From Candidatus Thiomargarita nelsonii (GTDB lineage: Bacteria > Pseudomonadota > Gammaproteobacteria > Beggiatoales > Beggiatoaceae), in contig JSZA02000030.1 of the NCBI GenBank assembly GCA_000785145.2, positions 1 to 54,751 of the forward strand: DNA of 54,751 nt. Reading direction: 5' to 3'. The notes beneath the pieces were generated by a model that saw only the letters and a list, made by a program, of their open reading frames with translations, had not been told where the DNA came from and ran no database searches. The first letter of the stretch is position 1. Every line of letters starts with the position of its first letter. Shown in pieces: positions 16,028 through 24,380 of the stretch. The position numbers and the translations under genes were made by a program.

Positions 16028-16889
16028 AAGTCAATAATTTCTCTCGGATATCCGCCCATAAGCGGGCGACCACCTTAGATACCTCTCCGCAGTTGAAATC
16101 AACCACGCTCTTACGGGCCACCTGAGCCTGGTTGACCGCAGGTTCAAAGGGAATTTCCCCGACCAAGGAGATGCCGTTGGCAAGGCAGTATGCCCGAATT
16201 CGCTCGCTGTTGACCGGATTAATATCGTGTTTGTTGATGCAGGCGAGCACGGGGATATCGAAGTGTCGGCACAACTGGGATACCCGCTCCAGGTCGTGGA
16301 TACCGGACAAGCTCGGCTCGGTGACGATGAGCACCAGATCGACTCCGGTGATGGCGGCTGTAACCGGGCATCCGATACCGGGTGGACCGTCATTGATGAT
16401 CAAGCTGAGGTTTTGCTCCTCGGCGATCCGTCTGGCCTGGCGACGTACTAGGCTGACCAGTTTGCCTGAGTTGTCTTCGCCGATACCGAGTCTGGCATGT
16501 ACCAGCTTGCCGAACGGTGTCTCGGAGATGAACCACTCACCATTAACAGAGTCCTCCATAGTAATAGCCTTATCGTTGCAAACTAAGGCACACAGGCCGC
16601 AGTTTTCACAGGCCAAGGGGTCGATGACATAGCCGTCGTCGATGGCGTCGAAGCGACACGCGGCTTGACAGTCTCCGCATTCGGAACACAAGTCCCCGTC
16701 GATCCGAAAGGAGCTGCCACCGATGAAGTTTTCTCGGTGACGCACCGTGGGTTTCAAGATTAGATGGAGGTCCGCAGCGTCCACGTCGCAGTCGGCGAGT
16801 ACTTTCCCTCTGGCTAGGGATGCAAAGGCCGCACACACAGTGGTCTTACCCGTGCCGCCCTTGCCACTGATGATGGTCAATTCTTTCAT
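16020..16889 (-). CDS. Mrp/MinD-family ATPase with two ferredoxin-type 4Fe-4S motifs (second)
   Basis: The 289-residue protein begins with a deviant Walker A (ISGKGGTGKTT). After about 60 residues a bacterial ferredoxin insert follows with two CxxCxxCxxxC clusters (CSECGDCQAACRF and CENCGLCALVC). It then continues with INDGPPGIGCP, LVLIVTEPSLSG and the ACINKHD nucleotide-binding segment. Such proteins are thought to couple ATP hydrolysis to Fe-S cluster delivery or redox chemistry. The ATG has an AGGAG site, and the gene overlaps its upstream paralogue by 4 bp. It is clearly related to that protein, so this is a tandem pair, possibly a heterodimer. Confidence 0.9.
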   Translation of the reverse strand: MKELTIISGKGGTGKTTVCAAFASLARGKVLADCDVDAADLHLILKPTVRHRENFIGGSSFRIDGDLCSECGDCQAACRFDAIDDGYVIDPLACENCGLCALVCNDKAITMEDSVNGEWFISETPFGKLVHARLGIGEDNSGKLVSLVRRQARRIAEEQNLSLIINDGPPGIGCPVTAAITGVDLVLIVTEPSLSGIHDLERVSQLCRHFDIPVLACINKHDINPVNSERIRAYCLANGISLVGEIPFEPAVNQAQVARKSVVDFNCGEVSKVVARLWADIREKLLTYD

Positions 16890-17740
16890 GGCTCTAACTC
16901 CTGGCGGATTTTGGCAACCATGTGCTGAAACAGGGCCTGGTAGCGTTCATCCACTTGGACGAAGGGTATGCCTTTTGAATAGGCTTCAGCTAGGTCGCGG
17001 CGAAACGGTATCTCCATCAACACGGGAATGTCCTCCCGGTCGCAGTAATCCTTCACTTGGCGGTCGCCACTATCGCTACGGTTGATGATCACCCCCAAGG
17101 GCAGGGACAGCAGACGCATCACCCCCACCGCCAGTGCCAAGTCGTTGAGTCCAAAGGGGGTGGGCTCCGTCACTAGGAGACAGTAATCGACCCCGCGCAC
17201 GGTCTCCACCAACGGGCATGAGGTGCCGGGCGGGGCATCAAGGATGACCGTTCGTGCGGGATCGGAGGTTTTTCTGACCGCCTTGATCAAGGGAGTTGCC
17301 ATCAGTTCCCCCACGTCCAGCCGCCCTTGGGCAAAGAGGACATCGTGCGCGTCCCTGCCCTGAACTACGCCCGTCTCGACTTCGCCGATGCGCCGTTCCG
17401 TCTCTGTGATGGCCCCCTCTTCGGGGCAGACGTAGCTACAGACTCCGCAGCCGTGGCACATATCCGCGAACACGAGAACCCGTGTTTTGGACTGTGCTAG
17501 GGCATTGAACTCACAGGCTTCGCTGCACCGACCGCACAAGGTGCATCGGTCTTGGTTGATGCGAGGTACTGGAATCCCTACTGGCCGGCGTGCCTGAATA
17601 TCGGCATGTAGAAAGAGGTCACCGTTGGGCTCTTCTACATCACAGTCGATGTATTGGGCATCAGTGATCGAGAGAGCGAGACTGGTAGCCAGCATGGTCT
17701 TGCCGGTTCCGCCCTTACCGCTTGCTACCGCTAGGATCAC
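16886..17740 (-). CDS. Mrp/MinD-family ATPase with two ferredoxin-type 4Fe-4S motifs (first)
   Basis: The 284-residue protein uses a GTG start at 17740, supported by a strong GGAGG-type site. It has the same plan as its neighbour: VASGKGGTGKTM, DCDVEEPNGDLFL, ferredoxin clusters CTLCGRCSEACEF and CHGCGVCSYVCP, then ILDAPPGTSCP and CLLVTEPTPFGLNDL. It overlaps the preceding NifX-like gene by 26 bp and the following ATPase by 4 bp. The pair with NifX-like proteins is a recurrent arrangement in anaerobes and sulfur bacteria, with an undefined role in cluster or electron transfer. Confidence 0.9.
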   Translation of the reverse strand: MILAVASGKGGTGKTMLATSLALSITDAQYIDCDVEEPNGDLFLHADIQARRPVGIPVPRINQDRCTLCGRCSEACEFNALAQSKTRVLVFADMCHGCGVCSYVCPEEGAITETERRIGEVETGVVQGRDAHDVLFAQGRLDVGELMATPLIKAVRKTSDPARTVILDAPPGTSCPLVETVRGVDYCLLVTEPTPFGLNDLALAVGVMRLLSLPLGVIINRSDSGDRQVKDYCDREDIPVLMEIPFRRDLAEAYSKGIPFVQVDERYQALFQHMVAKIRQELEP

Positions 17741-18236
17741 CTCCTACCTCCCTGCCGCCAGGTCCGCGACCCCTGCCGCCGCCAGCTCCCTTACCACCAC
17801 CGCCAGGTCCGCGACCCCTGCCGCCGCCAGGTCCGCGCCCCCCTCGTCCGGCCCCTCCGAATGAACCCAGACCGGGTGTTCCCTCGGCATCCGTTGCCGG
17901 TTGCGCGGTCTGTGGACGACTCTCTCTGAAGGCATTCACAGCCTCCCTAACAGTGCCTTTGTTGACCCCCGATACGATCTGGATATCGGTCTCCTCCAAA
18001 ACTTCGGATGCCTTGGGTCCACAATGCCCAGTCAGCAAGGCACCAACGCCCTTGTCGATTATAAACTGTGCCGCCTGAGTTCCCGCTCCACCGCTGGCAT
18101 CTTGGTACGGATTAGCTATCGCTTCCAAGTCACCTGATTCGAGATCTACGATGGCGAAATACGAGCCTCGTCCGAAATGAGGATCTACTGCGGCATCCAT
18201 GCCCTCGCCTGTGGATGTGACTACAATCTTCATCAT
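17715..18236 (-). CDS. NifX-like protein with Gly/Arg-rich C-terminal tail
   Basis: The first 110 residues form a NifX/NifB-type domain (MKIVVTSTGEGMDAAVDPHFGRGSYFAIVD, GVGALLTGHCGPKASEVL, GTVREAVNAF). After QPATDAEGTPGLGSF the protein turns into about 50 residues of Gly-Arg-Pro repeats (GRGGRGPGGGRGR type), probably disordered and basic. The tail is encoded by a strikingly GC-rich run (17740-17860). Its stop overlaps the GTG of the first ATPase by 26 bp. The ATG overlaps the preceding gene (ATGATGA). Confidence 0.88.
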   Translation of the reverse strand: MMKIVVTSTGEGMDAAVDPHFGRGSYFAIVDLESGDLEAIANPYQDASGGAGTQAAQFIIDKGVGALLTGHCGPKASEVLEETDIQIVSGVNKGTVREAVNAFRESRPQTAQPATDAEGTPGLGSFGGAGRGGRGPGGGRGRGPGGGGKGAGGGRGRGPGGREVGGDPSGSKR

Positions 18237-18625
18237 TGTTCTCCTATTCTGCTCGTTGGCTTGAAATGTTCGTGATGACAGCCGGCAGCACCCGTCATGC
18301 TACCTGCGAGATAGGCATCAAGGGTTGCACCCACGCCTTCCTGCGCCCCGGTGATGGCCTCAATACCAAGCCGTTCAAACCACTCGATGGCCTTGGCTCC
18401 CATGCCACCTGCAATCATCACGTCTGCGCCAAGGGATTTGATGAACTGTGGGATTTGCCCTGGTTGATGTCCATTCAGATAGGGATTATCCAGCACCTCC
18501 GCTTTTTCCACGCGATTATCTTCATGGACATGGGCTACCACATAGTACGGACAGTGCCCGAAGTGCATGGCCATAGTGCCGTCCAAACCGAGTTTATCGT
18601 TTGCCGTTAATACAATTTTTTTCAT
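18233..18625 (-). CDS. NifX/NifB-family protein (first gene of the redox ATPase operon)
   Basis: The 130-residue protein has the domain KIVLTANDKLGLDGTMAMHFGHCPYYVV, with FGHC as the usual metal-proximal loop. IAGGMGAKAIEWFERLGIEAI and a Cys/His stretch AAGCHHEHF follow. It heads a five-gene overlapping operon running to 15200. An AAGGA site lies seven bases before the ATG, and a dyad occupies the leader 18 bp upstream. The family binds Fe-Mo-S clusters in nitrogen fixers. Here no nif structural genes are visible. Confidence 0.88.
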   Translation of the reverse strand: MKKIVLTANDKLGLDGTMAMHFGHCPYYVVAHVHEDNRVEKAEVLDNPYLNGHQPGQIPQFIKSLGADVMIAGGMGAKAIEWFERLGIEAITGAQEGVGATLDAYLAGSMTGAAGCHHEHFKPTSRIGEQ

Positions 18626-18642
18626 TAGGTTTTCCTTGCATC

Positions 18643-18682
18643 GGTTGCTAGCTCATTGAATATCATTTTATGAGTAGCAACC
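18643..18682 (-). promoter_or_regulatory. Leader dyad upstream of the NifX/Mrp operon
   Basis: GGTTGCTAGCTCAT (18643-18656) and ATGAGTAGCAACC (18670-18682) are complementary apart from one extra base, with 13 bp between them. The dyad starts 18 bp upstream of the operon's first ATG and could be an operator or a leader hairpin. It is adjacent to, but separate from, the terminator. Confidence 0.6.
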
Positions 18683-18683
18683 T

Positions 18684-18717
18684 AAAAATCCTATTTCTTA
18701 AAGAAATAGGATTTTTT
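18684..18717 (-). terminator. Bidirectional hairpin terminator after cydX
   Basis: AAAAATCCTATTTCTT and AAGAAATAGGATTTTT are perfectly complementary around a single A, leaving T-runs on both strands. It lies about 20 bp beyond the cydX stop on the minus strand. The stem is modest in GC, but the T-tract is good. Confidence 0.75.
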
Positions 18718-18736
18718 AAATCGCGTTTCAATTCAG

Positions 18737-18862
18737 TTATTTTAGTTTACTATCTGATTCCAGCTCATCCCCTAAACAATGATGCGCTTCCAACCACAAC
18801 AGGTTGATAATGCCCAGCGAACAGGCTAACAATAAACCTAAAATCCAAGCAAAATACCACAT
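18737..18862 (-). CDS. cydX: Cytochrome bd small subunit CydX
   Basis: The 41-codon frame reads MWYFAWILGLLLACSL, then GIINLLWLEAHH and a hydrophilic tail ending SKLK. This is the diagnostic CydX/YbgT sequence, one membrane helix that stabilises the haem site of the bd oxidase. An AGGAG site lies six bases before the ATG. It starts 9 bp after the cydB stop, as in the usual cydABX order. Confidence 0.95.
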   Translation of the reverse strand: MWYFAWILGLLLACSLGIINLLWLEAHHCLGDELESDSKLK

Positions 18863-18870
18863 AAGCTCTC

Positions 18871-20013
18871 CTAATACGCAGAATGTTCATGTGTACGAAT
18901 ATGTTGCACCGTGATTTTGCCGCGCAATACTCGATAAACCCAACTGGTGTATAAAACAATTAAGGGCAAAAAGATGACCGTTGCCCAAAACATAATGGTT
19001 AAAGTCAGATGACTTGAACTCGCATCCCAGACGATTAAGCTACTGTCAGGTTGACTGCTCGATGGCATAATGAAGGGAAACATCGACGCGCCTGCCGTCA
19101 AAATGACGCCGACTAAGGCTGCACTGCTGGTGATAAAAGCCAGCCCGGGTGCCTTAAAGTGCGACAATAAAATCGTCATAAAAGCCCCCACAAATACCAG
19201 TCCCGGTATCAGCATAGTCCAAGGATAAACCTCGTAATGATTCATCCACGCTCCGGGTACTATTTCGACCGTTTTTGCTAAGGGGTTGGGTAAGGCATCA
19301 AGAGGGGGCATGGATACTACTTTAAAACCGTCAATGCCATACGCTACCCAGACGCCCGCTAAGGCAAATGTGACTATCAGTAATGCTCCAAACACTTTCA
19401 CGGCTTTTTGACTACGCGCATAAATCACGTCTTCTGTTCGTAATTGTAAATAAACGGCTCCGTGCATGACTAACATGGATAAACTTATGACTCCCGCTAA
19501 TAGGGCAAAGGGATTGAGCAAGCCCCAAAAACTGCCCGTGTAATAAGCCCGTAATTCATCATCAAAATGGAAAGGCACTCCTTGCAGCAAATTACCAAAC
19601 GCTACGCCAAATATCACCGCCGGTACCACGCCGCCAATAAATAAGCCCCAATCCCAAGTTGCCCGCCAACGTGGTGAGGCGACTTTGCTGCGATAATCAA
19701 ATCCAACCGGGCGGAAAAATAGGGCAAATAATGTTAATAATAAGGCAATATAAAAACTTGAAAAAGCAACCGCATAAACGATAGGCCATGCTGCAAAAAT
19801 GGCACCGGCAGCGGTAACAAACCAAACTTGATTACCTTCCCAAGTTGGTCCGATAGAATTGATAATCACGCGGCGTTCTTCATCATTTTTTCCCAAAAAT
19901 GGCAATAATGCGCCGATGCCCATATCAAAACCATCTGTCAGCGCAAAACCTATTAGCAATACGCCAACAAATATCCACCAAATCAGTTTTAAGGTTTCGT
20001 AATCAATCGACAT
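18871..20013 (-). CDS. cydB: Cytochrome bd ubiquinol oxidase subunit II
   Basis: The 380-residue multi-spanning protein is the second large subunit of the bd oxidase, which reduces O2 with quinol and supports low-oxygen growth. Hallmarks include LKLIWWIFVGVLLIGFALTDGFDMGIGALLPFLGK, GPTWEGNQVWFVTAAGAIFAAWP, and SLWDASSSHLTLTIMFW-like segments near the end. Length is normal. It starts one base after the cydA stop with an AGGAGA site. Confidence 0.97.
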   Translation of the reverse strand: MSIDYETLKLIWWIFVGVLLIGFALTDGFDMGIGALLPFLGKNDEERRVIINSIGPTWEGNQVWFVTAAGAIFAAWPIVYAVAFSSFYIALLLTLFALFFRPVGFDYRSKVASPRWRATWDWGLFIGGVVPAVIFGVAFGNLLQGVPFHFDDELRAYYTGSFWGLLNPFALLAGVISLSMLVMHGAVYLQLRTEDVIYARSQKAVKVFGALLIVTFALAGVWVAYGIDGFKVVSMPPLDALPNPLAKTVEIVPGAWMNHYEVYPWTMLIPGLVFVGAFMTILLSHFKAPGLAFITSSAALVGVILTAGASMFPFIMPSSSQPDSSLIVWDASSSHLTLTIMFWATVIFLPLIVLYTSWVYRVLRGKITVQHIRTHEHSAY

Positions 20014-20014
20014 T

Positions 20015-21583
20015 CTACTTGTCTCCTACCTCAAAATGATAGCGTCCAGTATGCAAACTACTTGGACCAAGTCGCGCATATTTGAACATCAAATAAAGTT
20101 CCACAACCAGCAATAGGGTGTAAAAACCAATAAATCCGGCCAAACTAAAATACAAATCACCGACGCTGCGGGTTGAAACACTTAAATAAGTAGGCAACAC
20201 TTCAGCAATCGACCAAGGTTGCCGCCCCATTTCGGCCACAATCCAGCCCATTTCACAAGCAATCCAAGGTAAAGGTATGGAAAACAAGGTTAACCATAAT
20301 AGCCAACGTTGCTCTATAACATTACGTTTTGCCGTAAAATAAAACGCCATCACAAAAATAAACAGCATCAGAACGCCACAAGCCACCATAATACGAAATG
20401 ACCAAAAGATCGGCGCAACTTGTGGAATCGTATCGTGAGCGGCGCGGACAATTTGCTCTTCAGTGGCATCAACCACATTCGAGGTATATTTTTTCAGCAG
20501 CAAACCATAACCTAAGTCATCCTTATATTTTTCAAATTCCGCTTTCGTCTCTTCATTGATTTCACCTTCCTTGAGTTGTTGACGGAGTTGTTTAAACAAG
20601 TCATAGGCGATCATGCCACGACGAATACGCCCCTCATTTTCTTCAATCCACTCCTTAATGCCTTTGACTTCTTCATCAAAAGAACGGGTGGCGATAATGC
20701 CCATGATGTAAGGTATTTTTATAGCATAATCAGTATGTTGTGTTTCTTGATTAGGAAGACCAAAGACGGTAAAAGCAGCGGGTGCTTCCTCAGTTTCCCA
20801 TTCTGCTTCAATGGCTGCCAATTTTATCTTTTGCACTTCACCGGCGGCATAACCGCTTTCATCGCCTAACACAATCACTGACAATACCGAAGCCAAGCCA
20901 AACGCAGCCGCTACCGCAAATGAGCGGGTTGCAAAAGCCAGATCGCGTTTTTTAAGTAGATAATAGCTACTGATGCCTAATACAAACATTGATCCGGTGA
21001 CATAACCGGCAGCGACTGTATGTACAAATTTGACTTGGGCGACGGGATTAAAAATCACATCAGCAAAGCTCACCAATTCCATACGCATGGTTTCGTAATT
21101 AAACTCAGCACCGACCGGATTTTGCATCCAACCATTGGCAATCAAAATCCATAAAGCAGACAAATTGGAGCCAAATGCGACTAACCATGTCACCATTAAA
21201 TGTTGACGTTTGCTCAACTTATCCCAGCCAAAGAAAAACAAGCCAATAAAGGTGGATTCGAGAAAAAACGCCATCATCCCTTCAATGGCTAAGGGTGCGC
21301 CAAAGATGTCTCCGACATAATGTGAGTAATAAGCCCAATTGGTACCAAATTGGAATTCCATCGTTAGTCCAGTCGTGACACCCAGGGCAAAATTAATGGC
21401 AAACAATTTACCCCAAAACAGCGTCATATCTTTGTAAATCTGCTTATTTGTCATGACATAAACAGATTCCATGATGGCCATGAGAAATGACAGTCCCAAT
21501 GTCAGGGGTACAAATAAAAAGTGATACATTGCCGTAATGGCAAATTGTAAACGTGATAGCTCAACCACGCTTTCAGATAGCAT
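20015..21583 (-). CDS. cydA: Cytochrome bd ubiquinol oxidase subunit I
   Basis: The 522-residue haem-binding subunit shows the haem ligands: His in [14 protein letters not shown] (haem b595), His in [14 protein letters not shown] (haem b558), and Met in [11 protein letters not shown]. The [11 protein letters not shown] motif is also present. It carries a long Q-loop (about residues 260-385, with [19 protein letters not shown]), so it is the long form like E. coli CydA. AGAGGA precedes the ATG. The transcript probably begins at the sigma-54 promoter before cydP. Confidence 0.97.
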   Translation of the reverse strand: MLSESVVELSRLQFAITAMYHFLFVPLTLGLSFLMAIMESVYVMTNKQIYKDMTLFWGKLFAINFALGVTTGLTMEFQFGTNWAYYSHYVGDIFGAPLAIEGMMAFFLESTFIGLFFFGWDKLSKRQHLMVTWLVAFGSNLSALWILIANGWMQNPVGAEFNYETMRMELVSFADVIFNPVAQVKFVHTVAAGYVTGSMFVLGISSYYLLKKRDLAFATRSFAVAAAFGLASVLSVIVLGDESGYAAGEVQKIKLAAIEAEWETEEAPAAFTVFGLPNQETQHTDYAIKIPYIMGIIATRSFDEEVKGIKEWIEENEGRIRRGMIAYDLFKQLRQQLKEGEINEETKAEFEKYKDDLGYGLLLKKYTSNVVDATEEQIVRAAHDTIPQVAPIFWSFRIMVACGVLMLFIFVMAFYFTAKRNVIEQRWLLWLTLFSIPLPWIACEMGWIVAEMGRQPWSIAEVLPTYLSVSTRSVGDLYFSLAGFIGFYTLLLVVELYLMFKYARLGPSSLHTGRYHFEVGDK

Positions 21584-21608
21584 ATTAATTTTCCTCTATT
21601 CGCGCTTT

Positions 21609-21675
21609 TGTCATTTCGACCAACGGGAGAAATCTTCCGGGCGGTCATAGATTTCTCCTGTTGGTCGAAATGACA
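21609..21675. repeat. 67-bp inverted repeat (TGTCATTTCGACC family)
   Basis: Two 27-bp arms starting TGTCATTTCGACC pair with one mismatch around 13 bp. It lies between cydP and cydA, so it would form a hairpin inside the operon transcript and could modulate cydA relative to cydP. Confidence 0.9.
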
Positions 21676-21682
21676 GTTTAGT

Positions 21683-21877
21683 TTATGGCTTAGTTAAGTA
21701 TAAAACCTGATCGATGTCTGGTGCTACCCATGAAACGGCTACTGGCTCGTTAAAAAACGTTACTTTTAAAAAGTAAATAATAACCAGCTTCATGAGTAAA
21801 ACTAAGGCAAGTTCACGCACCAAGGGGCTGCGCCAAAATGGCAATTTGATTGCTAATTTCAATCTTAAAAACCTCAT
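21683..21877 (-). CDS. cydP: Cytochrome bd accessory small subunit CydP
   Basis: The 64-residue protein has one transmembrane helix: RSPLVRELALVLLMKLVIIYFLKVTFF then NEPVAVSW. The LxRELALVLLxKLxxI pattern is that of the CydP family, found before cydAB in many Proteobacteria. The ATG at 21877 was chosen because the upstream extension is not family-like and lies next to the sigma-54 promoter. It is the first gene of cydP-A-B-X. Confidence 0.8.
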   Translation of the reverse strand: MRFLRLKLAIKLPFWRSPLVRELALVLLMKLVIIYFLKVTFFNEPVAVSWVAPDIDQVLYLTKP

Positions 21878-21906
21878 CTCTGACAAACAAACAGAATCTG
21901 TATATT

Positions 21907-21922
21907 TGCAATATATGTGCCA
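21907..21922 (-). promoter_or_regulatory. Consensus sigma-54 promoter for cydP-cydABX
   Basis: On the minus strand this reads TGGCAC-ATATA-TTGCA, a full match to the -24/-12 consensus (TGGCAC-N5-TTGC) with correct spacing. The start would fall near 21896, about 20 bp before the cydP ATG. A sigma-54 activator gene lies directly divergent. Confidence 0.9.
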
Positions 21923-21994
21923 ACGCACAATAAAAATTAACTTATTATTTTTAAAGTGATTTTTTAATTAAGACTTGAACAGAGTACTCGGTGG

Positions 21995-22043
21995 CCAGAC
22001 AATGATGTCATACTGTCTGGATTTATGACTGTCAAAAATGACA
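21995..22043. promoter_or_regulatory. Candidate enhancer-binding dyads for the sigma-54 activator
   Basis: Two dyads lie 75-135 bp upstream of the sigma-54 promoter, a usual distance for enhancer sites. They are CCAGACA-N12-TGTCTGG (21995-22020), which encloses ATGATGTCAT, and TGTCA-AAAA-TGACA (22030-22043). Both are between the divergent genes, so the activator may also control itself. Confidence 0.6.
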
Positions 22044-22091
22044 TCCAAGATAAATCTTGGACTCCTACCAACATAAACTGATAACTGAACA

Positions 22092-23402
22092 ATGCATCGT
22101 TTGCCAACGATTTCTGCGGAAATCAAAACCCTACTACAAGGTTTTCCTGAGCCTGCTATCTTACTCAGTCGGGATTGCCACATTTTAGCAGCCAATACCG
22201 CCTATCAGCAGCACTATGGCGAAGAATACTTACTTAAGCATCGTTTTTGCTATGATGCCTCCCATCACTACAAGGTTCCATGTGATCAAGCGGGAGAAAG
22301 TTGCCCGTTAAAAGCCACCTTAGAAACAGGACAATCGCAGCAAGTGCTACACTTGCACCACACACCGCACGGTGAAACTCACGTCAATATACAAACATTG
22401 CCGATATACAATGACAAAGGCGAAATAGTTTACTTGCTCGAAATCATGCGCTCTACCAAAGTGACGAGTACACAAACGCAGAGTCAAAACTTGGTGGGGC
22501 GCAGTAAAGCCTTTAACCGTATGTTGGCGCAGATTTCCCGCGTGGCGCCCAGTGAAACCAGCGTCTTACTACTCGGTGAATCTGGGACGGGAAAAGAATT
22601 AGTAGCGCAAGCAATACATAGTGCTAGCAACCGAACACAAGGGCATTTTATACCGGTTGATTGTTCTGGTTTATCAGAGAATTTGTTTGAAAGTGAAATG
22701 TTTGGGCATGAAAAAGGCGCGTTTACGGGTGCCTATACTCGCAAACAAGGCTTAGTTGAAGCAGCGCGAGGTGGTACACTGTTTCTTGATGAAGTCGGAG
22801 ACATTCCATTAAATTTACAAGTTAAATTATTACGCTTACTGGAAACGGGCATTTATCGCCGTGTTGGTAGCGTTGAACCGCAACAAGCTGATTTTAGAGT
22901 AATTTGTGCTACACATCGTCATATCAAACAAATGGTCAGTCGGGGAGAATTTCGCCAAGATTTATATTATCGCATTAGTACATTTCCTATTTTGTTACCA
23001 GCCTTACGAGAGCGGCGCGACGATTTAAGCTTACTCATTGAGAGTCAATTGCAACGAATTGCTCCTAAGCGCAATTTATCTATACACCCCCAAGCTTTGC
23101 AAAGTTTACAAAGCTATGAATTTCCGGGGAATATCCGAGAATTACGGAATATTTTAGAACGCGCCACTTTATTAAGCGATGGTGACTTTATTTTGCCAGA
23201 ACATTTACCTGAAGAGTGTCGGGAGATGGTAGAAAAAGCGGATAATATGCCGGTTTCACCGGTTGTGATGCCGTTGCGTGAAGTGGAACGACAATATTTA
23301 GAATGGGTGGTGCAACATTTTGAGGGTGATAATAAAACTTTGGCTAAAAAGCTTGGGATGAGTGAACGAACTTTTTATCGGAAAATGAGAATTGTGTCGT
23401 GA
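22092..23402 (+). CDS. Sigma-54-dependent transcriptional activator (PAS-AAA+-Fis)
   Basis: The 436-residue protein has a PAS sensor (about 1-125), with a cysteine-rich segment [24 protein letters not shown] that may bind a redox cofactor or metal. The AAA+ domain (about 133-365) has GESGTGKE (Walker A), GAFTGA for sigma-54 contact, [11 protein letters not shown] (Walker B) and [16 protein letters not shown]. The C-terminal Fis-type helix-turn-helix is [19 protein letters not shown]. No receiver domain is present, so it senses through PAS directly. Its divergent position and the sigma-54 promoter in front of cydP make it the likely regulator of cytochrome bd in response to redox or oxygen state (inference). 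Confidence 0.92.
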   Translation: MHRLPTISAEIKTLLQGFPEPAILLSRDCHILAANTAYQQHYGEEYLLKHRFCYDASHHYKVPCDQAGESCPLKATLETGQSQQVLHLHHTPHGETHVNIQTLPIYNDKGEIVYLLEIMRSTKVTSTQTQSQNLVGRSKAFNRMLAQISRVAPSETSVLLLGESGTGKELVAQAIHSASNRTQGHFIPVDCSGLSENLFESEMFGHEKGAFTGAYTRKQGLVEAARGGTLFLDEVGDIPLNLQVKLLRLLETGIYRRVGSVEPQQADFRVICATHRHIKQMVSRGEFRQDLYYRISTFPILLPALRERRDDLSLLIESQLQRIAPKRNLSIHPQALQSLQSYEFPGNIRELRNILERATLLSDGDFILPEHLPEECREMVEKADNMPVSPVVMPLREVERQYLEWVVQHFEGDNKTLAKKLGMSERTFYRKMRIVS

Positions 23403-23663
23403 AACGGTAGGCGCGAGATTAAGAAATCCGATTTTTTGAAAAAATCTGATTTCTAGCCCAAAGCCAAAACCTCAGTACAGGGATTGACGGAATAAGGGGA
23501 TTGGCTCAAGGTTTGGTATGGATGATAGTATTATGTTTATCCGTTCTTTCCGTAAATCCGTTGTACTAGACTTTGTTGTACTAATGTCTGGTAGCTTAAA
23601 TTAATGGACTTCATTGAGCGTTTTAAGGGCTATTTGAAAATGAGGGGTAAAATAGCACAAGTC

Positions 23664-23824
23664 AATAAAAACGGGCAACCATAAAGGATTGCCCCTACGC
23701 AGCATTTTTGATTTGATGGCTATTTTTTAGAGTCCAAATCCCCTACTTTAGTTTGGGCGAGTGGCAGAGAGAATAAAAAGCCATTCGGCGTAGGGGCAAT
23801 CCTTTATGGTTGCCCGTTTTTATT
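23664..23824. repeat. 161-bp inverted repeat
   Basis: AATAAAAACGGGCAACC...GGATTGCCCCTACGC is mirrored by GCGTAGGGGCAATCC...GGTTGCCCGTTTTTATT. The arms are about 38 bp and enclose a unique core with no coding content. A non-autonomous element is likely. Confidence 0.85.
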
Positions 23825-23947
23825 CGTTGTTGCACATTAGTTGTACTGACGTAAAGATGAGTACACACAACACACGCCAATGTTCAACAACGAAAGAAAT
23901 CCGATCCCTCAATTCTTAGGGACAAGCTTTTTGAAAAAATCTGATTT

Positions 23948-24059
23948 CTAGTACTCTGTCAATTTGTTTTTTTTGGGTTGGAGTACAAAGCTTTAGCTTT
24001 GTCAGACAGTACTACGCTGCCGCTTTGTACTCCAAAAAAACAAATTGACAGAGTACTAG
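23948..24059. repeat. 112-bp near-perfect inverted repeat
   Basis: The outer arms are CTAGTACTCTGTCAATTTG and its complement. Inside are a T-run/A-run pair and GGAGTACAAAGC...GCTTTGTACTCC. The whole can fold into one long hairpin, and the centre carries the AAAGCTTTAGCTTT motif of the AGTCC family, so this may be one element nested in another. Confidence 0.88.
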
Positions 24060-24380
24060 CTTAATAAAAGAAATCCGCTCAGCTCCATTCCCAAAACAGC
24101 ATTTTGTAAGGGTAATTAGGAGTCCAAGATTTATCTTGGCTGGGCATTCATAAAGGATTGCCCCTACGCTTTGAGAATTGAAGGTAAAATGACAGAAGCT
24201 AATAAAAACGGGGCTTGAGAATGGTGGGCAAAATTTGCTCCTTGAGCCAATCCTTTATGGTTGCCCGCCAGTCGAATTTCTGGCATTGGGTTTTGAGGTG
24301 CGTGGGATGCAGCCTACGCTTGCTTACGGATTTCTTGATTTTGTGCCGGACGGGGTTGCAAACCCCGTCCTGCATAGAGC

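Larger units (their letters stand above)
23403..24380. other. Gene-free repeat cluster
   Basis: Nearly 1 kb holds no gene. In order: a GGGATTGACGGAATAA...CCGTTGTACTA inverted element (about 23473-23580), the 161-bp inverted repeat 23664-23824, the long inverted repeat 23948-24059, AGTCCAAGATTTATCTTGG (about 24120) and two GGGC/ATTGCCC hairpins (24150, 24250). Several seem nested in one another. Phrases GGATTGCCCCTACGC recur. Confidence 0.8.

Noticed and set aside
17722..18078. Pro-rich open frame opposite the Gly/Arg tail
   Set aside because: It is the complement of the Gly/Arg codons. The minus frame has a NifX domain and overlapping operon neighbours.
6538..18625. NifX-like and Mrp-like genes as evidence of nitrogen fixation
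   Set aside because: No nifHDK, nifB or nifEN is present. These families are common in organisms without nitrogenase.
18765..18959. Minus-strand frame overlapping cydB end and cydX
   Set aside because: cydX in the proper frame (start 18862) has exact family sequence; this one is a shadow.
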